Below, one piece after another: positions 1 to 6,533 of a stretch of 6,717 nucleotides of DNA. Position 1 is the stretch's first letter, and each line of letters begins with the position of its first letter. The notes under the pieces were generated by a model, which saw only the letters and a program-made list of their open reading frames with translations, searched no databases and had not been told where the DNA came from. Origin of the DNA: Zoogloeaceae bacterium (GTDB lineage: Bacteria > Pseudomonadota > Gammaproteobacteria > Burkholderiales > Rhodocyclaceae); contig JAISPO010000048.1 in the NCBI GenBank assembly GCA_031274855.1, positions 1-6,717 on the forward strand. Reading direction: 5' to 3'. The position numbers and the translations under genes were made by a program.

Positions 1-324
1 CTCTGGACTGATACCGATATGGAATACGTCGTGGTCAACCTGGATACCGGAGCCGCCGAGGTGAAGTTGCTTACCCAAGGGGGCTTGTTCGAGCGCGAGC
101 TCAAGTACAGGGATGCGGCTGATGGTGTGAATCACTACGCCTGGCAGAGCGAGAACATGGCCGACAATATCCAGTCTGCGCTCTCGGTGAACCTGAAGAC
201 GCAGGAGTACTTCTATACCGAAACCGGTACTCAGGCAGGCAAGCCTTATTCAGTCAAGGTCCATGGCTGGCTCAAGCGCGGCTTGCCGCCGGAAATGGCA
301 GGGAAGGTCGCGAGGGCTTCTTGA
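1..324 (+). CDS. 3' end of an unidentified protein gene (partial at left edge)
   Basis: The reading frame is open from base 1 to the TGA at 322-324, giving about 107 visible residues. The first ATG in frame is at 19, but no good Shine-Dalgarno sequence precedes it and codons before it continue without a stop, so the gene probably begins outside the window. The visible part is soluble and mixed in character, rich in charged and aromatic residues (LFERELKYRD, QEYFYTETGT), with no membrane segment or signal peptide. I do not recognise the family and assign no function. It lies on the same strand as tRNA-Leu but 168 nt upstream, so it is probably a separate transcript. An alternative is a complete 101-residue protein starting at 19. 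Confidence 0.55.
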   Translation, partial: LWTDTDMEYVVVNLDTGAAEVKLLTQGGLFERELKYRDAADGVNHYAWQSENMADNIQSALSVNLKTQEYFYTETGTQAGKPYSVKVHGWLKRGLPPEMAGKVARAS

Positions 325-355
325 AGGGGAGAGCGCTGCATTGGGGCAAGCGGGG

Positions 356-399
356 CGGGAATGTAGAAACCAAAGCCACTGGGTTTCCTGTCATTCCCG
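356..399. repeat. Nested inverted repeat upstream of tRNA-Leu
   Basis: Outer arms CGGGAATG (356-363) and CATTCCCG (392-399) are perfect 8-bp complements. Inside them GAAACC (366-371) and GGTTTC (382-387) form a second perfect 6-bp pair with a 10-nt loop. A small 2/4-nt internal loop separates the two stems. No T-run follows, so this is not a canonical rho-independent terminator for the upstream gene. CATTCCCG/CGGGAATG arms resemble short extragenic palindromes that are common in betaproteobacterial genomes; that likeness is from memory. Confidence 0.6.
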
Positions 400-416
400 T
401 ATGCCTCTGGCGGGAA
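394..416. repeat. Alternative hairpin sharing the CATTCCCG arm
   Basis: TTCCCG (394-399) is also a perfect complement of CGGGAA (411-416), with an 11-nt loop. The same bases can therefore pair either upstream with 356-361 or downstream with 411-416. This may be two degenerate copies of one palindromic repeat, or mutually exclusive folds if the region is transcribed. Confidence 0.45.
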
Positions 417-475
417 CAAGAGCGCGATATGTGAGGACAATCGCTCCAAGGGGCATGGGGTCAGGCATTATCGGG

Positions 476-481
476 TAAAAT
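476..481 (+). promoter_or_regulatory. Probable -10 box of the tRNA-Leu promoter
   Basis: TAAAAT matches five of six bases of the sigma-70 -10 consensus. It is followed by a GC-rich discriminator, and the mature tRNA begins 12 nt downstream, as expected for a stable-RNA promoter with a very short leader. No convincing -35 hexamer is visible at 16-18 nt upstream, so the call rests on the -10 box and its position. The tRNA-Pro gene has a similar box at nearly the same distance. Confidence 0.45.
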
Positions 482-492
482 CCGCAGCTCGC

Positions 493-577
493 GCGAAGGT
501 GGCGGAATTGGTAGACGCACTGGATTTAGGTTCCAGCGCCGCGAGGCGTAAGGGTTCGAGTCCCTTCCTTCGCACCA
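493..577 (+). tRNA. tRNA-Leu, anticodon TAG
   Basis: This is a complete 85-nt class II tRNA including an encoded CCA end. The acceptor stem is GCGAAGG (493-499) with CCTTCGC (567-573), followed by ACCA. The anticodon stem is CTGGA (520-524) with TCCAG (532-536), and the loop TTTAGGT places anticodon TAG at 527-529, which reads CUA and related leucine codons. The long variable arm CGCC-GCGA-GGCG (537-548) is diagnostic of Leu/Ser-type tRNAs. The T arm is AAGGG (550-554), loop TTCGAGT, CCCTT (562-566). The tig start codon lies 59 nt downstream with no terminator between them. Confidence 0.97.
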
Positions 578-636
578 TGTTCCGGTGCCACCAACGCGGT
601 CATCGTCGCCACCCATACCCGTAACAGGAATTATTC

Positions 637-1944
637 ATGCAGACTCAGGAAAATGCGGGCGTTAGCGCCCTGGAACGCCGTTTCGACATGGCCATTGCCA
701 AGGCCGATCTCGACAAGGAGGTGCAGCACCGTTTGCGTGAGCTTTCCGGCAAGGTGAAGATGGCCGGTTTCCGCCCCGGCAAGGTGCCGATGAATATCGT
801 GGCCCAGCAGTATGGCCCGCAGGCTCAGTCCGAGGCGATCAGCGCGATTCTGGAGAAGGCGTTTGGCGAGGAGGTGCGCAGCCGGAATTTGCGCGTGGCC
901 GGTTATCCGCGCATTGAGCAAAAGGCGGCAACGGGCCAGGACAAGCTGGAGTTCACCGCCATTTTCGAGGTGTATCCCGAGATCAAATTGGGCGATGTGT
1001 CCGAAGCGACGATTGATCGGGCCACGTTGACCGTCGGCGATGCCGAGGTCGACAAGACCATCGGGGCGCTCCGCAAGCAGCGAGTGACTTATGTGGCTGC
1101 TGACCGCCCTGCCGCGCAGGATGACCGCCTGACCATTGACTTCACGGGCCGCAAGGGCGGCGAGGAATTCGAGGGCGGCAAGGCTGTCGATTTTGTAGTG
1201 GTGCTGGGCGCCGGGATGATGCTGCCGGATTTCGAGGCGGCGCTGGCGGGCATGAAGACAGGCGAAAGCAAGACTTTCGATGTGACTTTCCCGGCGGATT
1301 ATCACGCCAAGAATCTGGCCGGTCAGCAGGTGCAGTTCGATACTGTGATGAAGAAAATCGAAGCGCCCAAGCTGCCGGAACTGGATGCCGATTTCGCCCG
1401 CATTCTGGGCGTCAAGGATGGCGATTTGACCAAGATGCGCGATGAGGTGAAGACCAATCTCGAACGCGAGGTGAAGAAGCGTTTGCAGGCCAAGACCAAG
1501 AATCAGGTCATGGATGCTTTGCTGTCGGTGAACAACATCGACGTGCCCAAGGCGCTGGTCAATATGGAAGCCGAGCAGATGGCCGAACATGCCCGCAAGG
1601 ACATGGAGACGCGCGGCATGGATCCCAAAAAGTCGCCCATCGAGGTTTCCTGGTTTACCGATCATGCCTTGCGCCGCGTTAAGCTGGGCTTGGTGTTCGC
1701 CGAGCTGGTGAAGGAAAAGGAGCTGCAAGCGAAGCCGGAGCAGGTCAAGGCCATCGTCGAGGAATACGCCCAGACCTTCGAGGATCCGAAGGAGGTGGTG
1801 CGCTGGTATTACAGCGAGCCTCAGCGTTTGGCCGAGGCCGAGGCGCTGGCGATGGAAAACAATGTGGTCGAGTGGATGCTGGCCAACGCCAAGGTGGCGG
1901 ACAAGCCGGTATCCTTTGACGAGATCATGGGTAATGCGGCATGA
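637..1944 (+). CDS. tig: Trigger factor, ribosome-associated chaperone and prolyl isomerase
   Basis: Trigger factor binds the ribosome near the peptide exit tunnel, shields nascent chains and has peptidyl-prolyl cis-trans isomerase activity in the cytoplasm. The product is 435 residues, close to the 432 of E. coli. The ribosome-docking signature GFRPGKVP is at residues 44-51. The FKBP-type isomerase domain spans roughly 163-242, with the typical DRLTIDFTG, GEEFEGGKA and VTFPADYHAKNLAG stretches. The remainder is the helical C-terminal chaperone domain. The start at 637 is supported by CAGGAA at 625-630, about 7 nt upstream. clpP follows within 37 nt, the conserved proteobacterial order, pointing to a shared transcript. 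The long open frame on the opposite strand here is a shadow of this gene. Confidence 0.98.
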   Translation: MQTQENAGVSALERRFDMAIAKADLDKEVQHRLRELSGKVKMAGFRPGKVPMNIVAQQYGPQAQSEAISAILEKAFGEEVRSRNLRVAGYPRIEQKAATGQDKLEFTAIFEVYPEIKLGDVSEATIDRATLTVGDAEVDKTIGALRKQRVTYVAADRPAAQDDRLTIDFTGRKGGEEFEGGKAVDFVVVLGAGMMLPDFEAALAGMKTGESKTFDVTFPADYHAKNLAGQQVQFDTVMKKIEAPKLPELDADFARILGVKDGDLTKMRDEVKTNLEREVKKRLQAKTKNQVMDALLSVNNIDVPKALVNMEAEQMAEHARKDMETRGMDPKKSPIEVSWFTDHALRRVKLGLVFAELVKEKELQAKPEQVKAIVEEYAQTFEDPKEVVRWYYSEPQRLAEAEALAMENNVVEWMLANAKVADKPVSFDEIMGNAA

Positions 1945-1969
1945 TGCGCGCGGGCAGCGCCGGAGACTC

Positions 1970-1975
1970 GGAGGG
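1970..1975 (+). promoter_or_regulatory. Shine-Dalgarno sequence of clpP
   Basis: GGAGGG is a strong ribosome-binding site. Two in-frame ATG codons follow, at 1979 and 1982. The gap from GGAGG (1970-1974) is 4 nt to the first and 7 nt to the second, so the second is the better-spaced start. The difference is one methionine within the region that is removed from mature ClpP. Confidence 0.75.
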
Positions 1976-1981
1976 CCAATG

Positions 1982-2599
1982 ATGAATAACGCTTTTGAGC
2001 CGCAGGATATCGGGCTGGTACCGATGGTCATTGAGACCAGCGGGCGGGGCGAGCGCGCTTACGATATTTATTCGCGCTTGCTGAAGGAACGCATTGTGTT
2101 CCTCGTCGGCCCGGTGAATGACATGACCGCGAATTTGATCGTCGCGCAAATGTTGTTTCTGGAATCGGAAAATCCCGACAAGGACATTCATTTCTACATC
2201 AACTCGCCGGGCGGCGGCGTGATGGCGGGCATGGCGATTTACGACACCATGCAGTTCATCAAGCCCGATGTTTCCACGCTGTGCATCGGGCAGGCGGCTT
2301 CAATGGGCGCTTTCCTGCTGGCGGCGGGCGCGAAGGGCAAGCGTTTCTGCCTGCCCAACTCGCGGGTGATGATTCACCAGCCGATAGGCGGTTTTCATGG
2401 GCAGGCTTCGGATGTGGAAATTCACGCCAAAGAGGTTTTGTTCCTCAAGCAGCGGTTGAACGAGATGCTGGCCAAACATACCGGCCAAACGGTCGAGCGC
2501 ATTGAACGCGATACCGACCGCGATAATTTCCTGTCCGCCGATGCGGCTGTCGAGTACGGTCTGGTGGACAAGGTGCTGAGCAAGCGCGGCGACATCTAA
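1982..2599 (+). CDS. clpP: ATP-dependent Clp protease proteolytic subunit ClpP
   Basis: ClpP forms a 14-subunit barrel that degrades proteins threaded in by ClpX or ClpA. The product is 205 residues from ATG 1982 (206 from ATG 1979), against 207 in E. coli. The catalytic triad is Ser107 in GQAASMGA, His132 in MIHQP and Asp181 in TDRDNF. The 25- and 49-residue spacings match those of the E. coli triad. SPGGGV at 75-80 is the conserved glycine-rich segment near the active site. By alignment with E. coli, autoprocessing should remove about ten residues, leaving a mature end at GLVPMVIE. An open frame extends upstream to 1862 but overlaps tig, lacks a good ribosome site and adds non-ClpP sequence, so it was not used. 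No separate promoter is evident in the 37-nt gap after tig, and clpX follows 22 nt downstream. Confidence 0.97.
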   Translation: MNNAFEPQDIGLVPMVIETSGRGERAYDIYSRLLKERIVFLVGPVNDMTANLIVAQMLFLESENPDKDIHFYINSPGGGVMAGMAIYDTMQFIKPDVSTLCIGQAASMGAFLLAAGAKGKRFCLPNSRVMIHQPIGGFHGQASDVEIHAKEVLFLKQRLNEMLAKHTGQTVERIERDTDRDNFLSADAAVEYGLVDKVLSKRGDI

Positions 2600-2621
2600 G
2601 GCGGGCGACTGGAGAACAGCG

Positions 2622-3881
2622 ATGGCTGACAAGAAAACGACCGACAAGCTGCTTTACTGCTCGTTCTGCGGCAAGAGCCAGCACGAGGTGAAGAAGCTCA
2701 TCGCCGGGCCTTCGGTGTTCATTTGCGACGAGTGCATCAATCTCTGCAACGATATCATCCGCGACGAAGAGACGACCGAGACCAAAGGCAAGGTCACGCG
2801 CGATCTGCCGACGCCGCCTGAAATCCGCGACCTTCTCGATCAATATGTGATCGGGCAGGAGTTGGCCAAGAAAGTTCTCGCCGTGGCGGTGTACAACCAC
2901 TACAAGCGAATTCGCCATCAGCAATCGGACGATGTGGAGTTGTCCAAGACCAATATCCTGCTGATCGGCCCTACCGGTTCGGGCAAGACCCTATTGGCCC
3001 AGACGCTGGCCCGTATGCTCAATGTGCCTTTCGTCATGGCCGACGCCACGACGCTGACGGAAGCGGGCTATGTCGGCGAGGATGTCGAGAACATCATCCA
3101 GAAGCTGCTTCAGAAATGCGATTACGAGATTGAACGCGCCCAGCAGGGCATCGTTTATATCGACGAGATCGACAAGATTTCGCGTAAGTCGGATAACCCC
3201 TCGATTACCCGCGATGTTTCGGGCGAGGGCGTTCAGCAGGCTTTGCTGAAGCTGATCGAAGGCACGATGGCCAGCGTGCCGCCGCAGGGCGGGCGCAAGC
3301 ACCCCAATCAGGATTTCGTGCAGCTCGACACCACCAATATTCTGTTCATTTGTGGCGGCGCTTTTGACGGCCTGGAAAAAGTCATTCGCAGCCGCTCCGA
3401 AAAAGGCGGTATCGGCTTCAGCGCCGAGGTCAAGAGCAAGGACGACAAGAAGGCCATCGGCGACGTGCTGCGCATGGTCGAGCCGGAAGATCTCATCAAG
3501 TACGGGTTGATTCCCGAATTGATTGGCCGCCTGCCGGCCGTGGCGACGCTGGAAGAACTCGACGAGAAAGCATTGGTGAAAATTCTCATCGAGCCGAAGA
3601 ATGCCCTCATCAAGCAATACCAGAAGCTCTTTGCGATGGAGGGCGTGGAACTCGAAGTTCGTCCTGCCGCGCTTCAGGCGGTTGCCCGCAAGGCGGTCAA
3701 GCGCAAGACCGGCGCGCGGGGCCTGCGTTCCATTCTCGAAAGCGCCTTGCTCGACACTATGTACGAACTGCCAAGCATGGAAAATGTTGCCAAGGCAGTG
3801 GTGGACGAAGCGATGATCGAGAATGGCGGCCAGCCTCTGCTGATCTACGCCGACCAGCCCAAGGTGGCCGGTTCGAATTGA
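2622..3881 (+). CDS. clpX: ATP-dependent Clp protease ATP-binding subunit ClpX
   Basis: ClpX is a hexameric AAA+ unfoldase that recognises substrates (such as ssrA-tagged proteins) and translocates them into ClpP. The product is 419 residues, close to 424 in E. coli. The N-terminal zinc-binding domain has Cys13, Cys16, Cys35 and Cys38. Walker A is GPTGSGKT (116-123), the pore-1 loop is GYVGED (149-154) and Walker B is IVYIDEID (177-184). The RKH pore loop is at 225-227, and the IGF loop that docks on ClpP is at 264-266. The arginine finger is Arg303 in ELIGRLP and sensor 2 is Arg366 in GARGLR. GGAG at 2611-2614, 7 nt upstream, supports the start. It is 22 nt after clpP and presumably co-transcribed with it. 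All key residues are present, so it should be an active partner of the adjacent ClpP. Confidence 0.98.
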   Translation: MADKKTTDKLLYCSFCGKSQHEVKKLIAGPSVFICDECINLCNDIIRDEETTETKGKVTRDLPTPPEIRDLLDQYVIGQELAKKVLAVAVYNHYKRIRHQQSDDVELSKTNILLIGPTGSGKTLLAQTLARMLNVPFVMADATTLTEAGYVGEDVENIIQKLLQKCDYEIERAQQGIVYIDEIDKISRKSDNPSITRDVSGEGVQQALLKLIEGTMASVPPQGGRKHPNQDFVQLDTTNILFICGGAFDGLEKVIRSRSEKGGIGFSAEVKSKDDKKAIGDVLRMVEPEDLIKYGLIPELIGRLPAVATLEELDEKALVKILIEPKNALIKQYQKLFAMEGVELEVRPAALQAVARKAVKRKTGARGLRSILESALLDTMYELPSMENVAKAVVDEAMIENGGQPLLIYADQPKVAGSN

Positions 3882-3923
3882 CTCGCGGCGTCCGTCCGCT
3901 TGACTGCGGTATAGTGGCGCAGG

Positions 3924-3951
3924 CTTGAATCAGCCTCCGTTGTCCCCATCT
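3924..3951 (+). promoter_or_regulatory. Heat-shock (sigma-32 type) promoter of lon
   Basis: CTTGAA (3924-3929) and CCCCATCT (3944-3951) are separated by 14 nt. These match the known RpoH/sigma-32 -35 core CTTGAA and -10 consensus CCCCATNT, at a spacing in the normal range. Transcription would begin around 3957-3960, giving a leader of about 25 nt that includes the AAGGA ribosome site at 3974-3978. lon is a classic member of the heat-shock regulon in proteobacteria, which fits. A TATAGT at 3910-3915 could be a housekeeping -10 box but lacks a good -35. Confidence 0.85.
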
Positions 3952-3984
3952 GCGAAGAACAGTCTCAACCCATAAGGAATTGCC

Positions 3985-6408
3985 ATGTCCGGCGACTACG
4001 ACCCCTCTCTGGAAAAACTCCAACTGCCGCTCTTACCCTTGCGCGACGTGGTGGTGTTTCCCAACATGGTGATTCCGCTTTTCGTAGGGCGGCCCAAGTC
4101 GATCAAGGCGCTCGAAATCGCCATGACCATGGGGAATGGCATTCTTTTGATCGCCCAGAAGTCTGCTGCCAAAGATGAGCCGGAAGTCGAAGACCTTTAT
4201 GACATCGGCTGCATTGCCAATATTCTGCAAATGCTCAAGCTGCCCGATGGCACCGTCAAGGTGCTGGTCGAAGGCGTGCGGCGCGCCCGCGTCGGGCGCA
4301 TCGAAGATCAAAAATCCCTATTCGTCGCCGAGGTGATCCCGCTGGCTGTTGACGAAGGCAGTAACCATGAAGTCGAGGCGATGCGGCGGGCCATTCTGGC
4401 GCAATTCGACCAGTACGTAAAACTGAACAAAAAAATTCCGCCCGAGATTCTGACTTCGCTGGCGGGCATCGAAAATCCGGGCAGGCTGGCGGACGCGATT
4501 GCTGCCCATTTGCCGATGAAGCTCGAACTCAAACAGGAAATCCTTGGGCTGTTCGATGTCGGCAAGCGGCTGGAAAAGCTGCTGTCGCAACTCGAAACCG
4601 AACTGGACATCCAGCAGGTCGAAAAGCGTATCCGTGGCCGCGTCAAGCGCCAGATGGAAAAAAGCCAGCGCGAGTATTACCTGAACGAACAGGTCAAAGC
4701 CATCCAGAAAGAACTCGGCGAAGGCGAGGAGGGCGCCGATCTCGAAGAGATGGAGAAAAAGATACAGGCCGCTGGTATGAGCAAAGAAGCGCTGACCAAG
4801 GCCAATGCCGAGTTCAAGAAACTCAGGCTGATGTCGCCGATGTCGGCGGAAGCGACGGTGGTGCGTAATTACATTGACGCGCTGGTCGGCCTGCCGTGGA
4901 AAAAGAAGTCGCGCGTTTCCAAAGATCTGAACTTCGCCGAAAAGACGCTCGACAAAGATCATTATGGTCTGGAGCGGGTCAAGGAGCGCATTGTCGAATA
5001 TCTGGCCGTGCAGCAGCGCGTCGACAAGGTCAAAGCGCCGATTCTGTGTCTGGTCGGCCCACCCGGCGTCGGCAAGACCTCGCTGGGCCAGTCGATTGCC
5101 AAGGCGACCAATCGCAAGTTCGTCCGCATGGCGCTGGGCGGCGTGCGCGACGAGGCGGAAATTCGCGGCCATCGCCGCACTTACATCGGCTCGATGCCCG
5201 GCAAGATATTGCAGAACTTGAACAAGGCCGGTGTGAAGAATCCGCTCTTTCTGTTTGACGAAGTCGACAAGCTCGGCATGGATTTTCGGGGCGATCCGTC
5301 GTCGGCCCTGCTGGAAGTGCTCGACCCCGAACAGAATCACACCTTTCAAGATCATTACATCGAAGTCGATTTCGATTTGTCCGATGTGATGTTCGTGGCG
5401 ACCGCCAACACCCTGAACATTCCGGCGGCGCTGCTCGACCGGATGGAAGTCATCCGTCTGTCCGGTTACACCGAAGACGAGAAGGTCAACATCGCGCAAC
5501 GCTACCTGCTGCCCAAGCAGGTGAAAAACAACGGCCTCAAGCGCGAAGAACTGGCCGTCACTGAAGATGCCCTGCGCGACATCGTGCGCTACTACACGCG
5601 CGAAGCCGGTGTGCGCGCGCTGGAACGCGAGATTTCAAAAATCTGCCGCAAAGTGGTCAAGTCGCTGGTGCTGAAAAAGCGCAAGAACAAAATCATTGCC
5701 AACGCGAAAAATCTCGACAAGTTCCTCGGCGTCCGCCGCTACATCTTCGGCATGGCCGAGAAGGAAAATCAGGTGGGGCAGGTCACGGGGCTGGCCTGGA
5801 CTGAAGTTGGCGGCGAACTGCTCACCATCGAATCCGTGGTTGTGCCGGGCAAGGGCAAGACGCTGACCACCGGCAAGCTCGGCGAAGTGATGCAGGAGTC
5901 CATTCAGGCCGCGCTGACCGTGGTGCGCCGGCGCAGCAAATCGCTCGGCATTGCCGAAGACTTCTACCAAAAGAGCGACATTCACATCCACCTGCCCGAA
6001 GGCGCGACGCCCAAAGACGGCCCGTCGGCCGGTGTCGGCATGACTACTGCGCTGGTATCGACGCTGACCGGCATCCCCGTTCGCGCCGACGTCGCCATGA
6101 CCGGCGAAATCACGCTGCGCGGCGAAGTGCTGCCTATCGGCGGCCTCAAGGAAAAACTGCTGGCGGCAGTGCGCGGCGGCATCCAGTTGGCCCTGATTCC
6201 CGAAGAGAACGTCAAAGATCTCGCCGAGATTCCCGATACCATCAAAGGCAAAATCGAAATCCGCCCCGTCAAGTGGATCGACCAGGTGCTCGAGATCGCG
6301 CTGGAACGCAAGCCCGTACCGCTGCCCGAACCGGTACTCGCCGAGGCTGTGCCGCCGCCCGCCTCAGTCGCCGAAGTGGCGAGTGTCAAAGGCGTCGTGA
6401 CACACTAG
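3985..6408 (+). CDS. lon: ATP-dependent Lon protease
   Basis: Lon is a cytoplasmic homohexameric AAA+ serine protease that degrades misfolded proteins and short-lived regulators. The product is 807 residues, against 784 in E. coli. The N-terminal substrate-binding domain begins at LPLLPLRDVVVFPNMVIPLF and runs to about residue 205. A charged helical, coiled-coil-like stretch follows to about 280. Walker A is GPPGVGKT (358-365), Walker B is LFLFDE (421-426) and the arginine finger is Arg486 in LLDRME. The C-terminal protease domain has Ser681 in PKDGPSAG and Lys724 in GGLKEK, 43 residues apart as in the E. coli Ser-Lys dyad. The last 32 residues (776-807) form a tail rich in Pro, Ala and Val. 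AAGGA 6 nt before the ATG supports the start. It has its own heat-shock promoter, so it can be expressed apart from tig-clpPX. Confidence 0.98.
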   Translation: MSGDYDPSLEKLQLPLLPLRDVVVFPNMVIPLFVGRPKSIKALEIAMTMGNGILLIAQKSAAKDEPEVEDLYDIGCIANILQMLKLPDGTVKVLVEGVRRARVGRIEDQKSLFVAEVIPLAVDEGSNHEVEAMRRAILAQFDQYVKLNKKIPPEILTSLAGIENPGRLADAIAAHLPMKLELKQEILGLFDVGKRLEKLLSQLETELDIQQVEKRIRGRVKRQMEKSQREYYLNEQVKAIQKELGEGEEGADLEEMEKKIQAAGMSKEALTKANAEFKKLRLMSPMSAEATVVRNYIDALVGLPWKKKSRVSKDLNFAEKTLDKDHYGLERVKERIVEYLAVQQRVDKVKAPILCLVGPPGVGKTSLGQSIAKATNRKFVRMALGGVRDEAEIRGHRRTYIGSMPGKILQNLNKAGVKNPLFLFDEVDKLGMDFRGDPSSALLEVLDPEQNHTFQDHYIEVDFDLSDVMFVATANTLNIPAALLDRMEVIRLSGYTEDEKVNIAQRYLLPKQVKNNGLKREELAVTEDALRDIVRYYTREAGVRALEREISKICRKVVKSLVLKKRKNKIIANAKNLDKFLGVRRYIFGMAEKENQVGQVTGLAWTEVGGELLTIESVVVPGKGKTLTTGKLGEVMQESIQAALTVVRRRSKSLGIAEDFYQKSDIHIHLPEGATPKDGPSAGVGMTTALVSTLTGIPVRADVAMTGEITLRGEVLPIGGLKEKLLAAVRGGIQLALIPEENVKDLAEIPDTIKGKIEIRPVKWIDQVLEIALERKPVPLPEPVLAEAVPPPASVAEVASVKGVVTH

Positions 6409-6409
6409 T

Positions 6410-6514
6410 CAGGTTTCAGGGTCCAGGTTACAGGATTCAGTTTTTGGTGTTCAGGTTCGCGTAGCGAACCTGAACAAATTTGACTGAAACCTGAACCCTG
6501 TATCCTGTAACCTG
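6410..6514. repeat. Symmetric 105-bp palindromic element downstream of lon
   Basis: Two 31-nt arms (6410-6440 and 6484-6514) are inverted complements at 25 of 31 positions by hand alignment. Each is separated by exactly 7 nt from a central perfect palindrome (6448-6476). Both arms consist of four 7-base units of consensus CAGGNTN plus a final CAG, in opposite orientations. The element begins one base after the lon stop codon and ends three bases before a tRNA promoter -10 box. It has no coding capacity I would trust. It resembles a dispersed extragenic palindromic repeat, but other copies would be needed to show that. Confidence 0.8.
6448..6476. repeat. Perfect 13-bp hairpin at the centre of the element
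   Basis: TGTTCAGGTTCGC (6448-6460) and GCGAACCTGAACA (6464-6476) are perfect complements around a 3-nt GTA loop. In RNA this would be a stable stem. It is not followed by a T-run on either strand, and the TTTTT at 6441-6445 precedes it on the + strand, so it is not a canonical rho-independent terminator. It could still stabilise the 3' end of lon mRNA or slow polymerase. Confidence 0.85.
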
Positions 6515-6517
6515 TTG

Positions 6518-6523
6518 TAGAAT
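6518..6523 (+). promoter_or_regulatory. Probable -10 box of the tRNA-Pro/tRNA-Arg promoter
   Basis: TAGAAT matches five of six bases of the sigma-70 -10 consensus. It is followed by a GC-rich discriminator, and the mature tRNA-Pro begins 16 nt after the box starts. The -35 region would fall inside the right arm of the palindromic element (around 6494-6501) and shows no good TTGACA-like hexamer. A TTGACT at 6480-6485 is too far upstream to pair with this box. Confidence 0.4.
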
Positions 6524-6533
6524 TCGCGCCTCT

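Noticed and set aside
320..350. CTTGAA at 320-325 as a second sigma-32 -35 element
   Set aside because: It overlaps the stop codon of the upstream gene and no CCCCATNT-like -10 follows at the right distance.
1862..1981. N-terminal extension of clpP starting at ATG 1862
   Set aside because: It overlaps the end of tig in another frame, has no ribosome site and adds residues foreign to ClpP, while GGAGGG at 1970-1975 marks the true start.
631..2031. Long minus-strand open frame of 466 codons
   Set aside because: It lies opposite tig, whose product is unmistakable. Leu/His/Gly-rich translation is typical of the antisense of a GC-rich gene.
3900..3930. Sigma-70 promoter from TTGACT (3900-3905) ahead of lon
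   Set aside because: No -10-like hexamer lies 16-18 nt downstream, and TATAGT at 3910-3915 is only 4 nt away, too close to pair with it.
4429..4435. Run of seven A as a programmed frameshift site in lon
   Set aside because: It simply encodes Lys-Lys in a normal Lon sequence, the downstream frame is intact to the end of the protein, and no supporting structure is evident.
4318..5499. Minus-strand open frame of 393 codons inside lon
   Set aside because: It is the antisense shadow of lon, with His/Leu/Gly-rich composition and no recognisable domain.
6441..6476. Rho-independent terminator for lon
   Set aside because: The hairpin is strong, but the T-run lies before it, not after it, on the + strand, and the minus strand has no T-run after the hairpin either.
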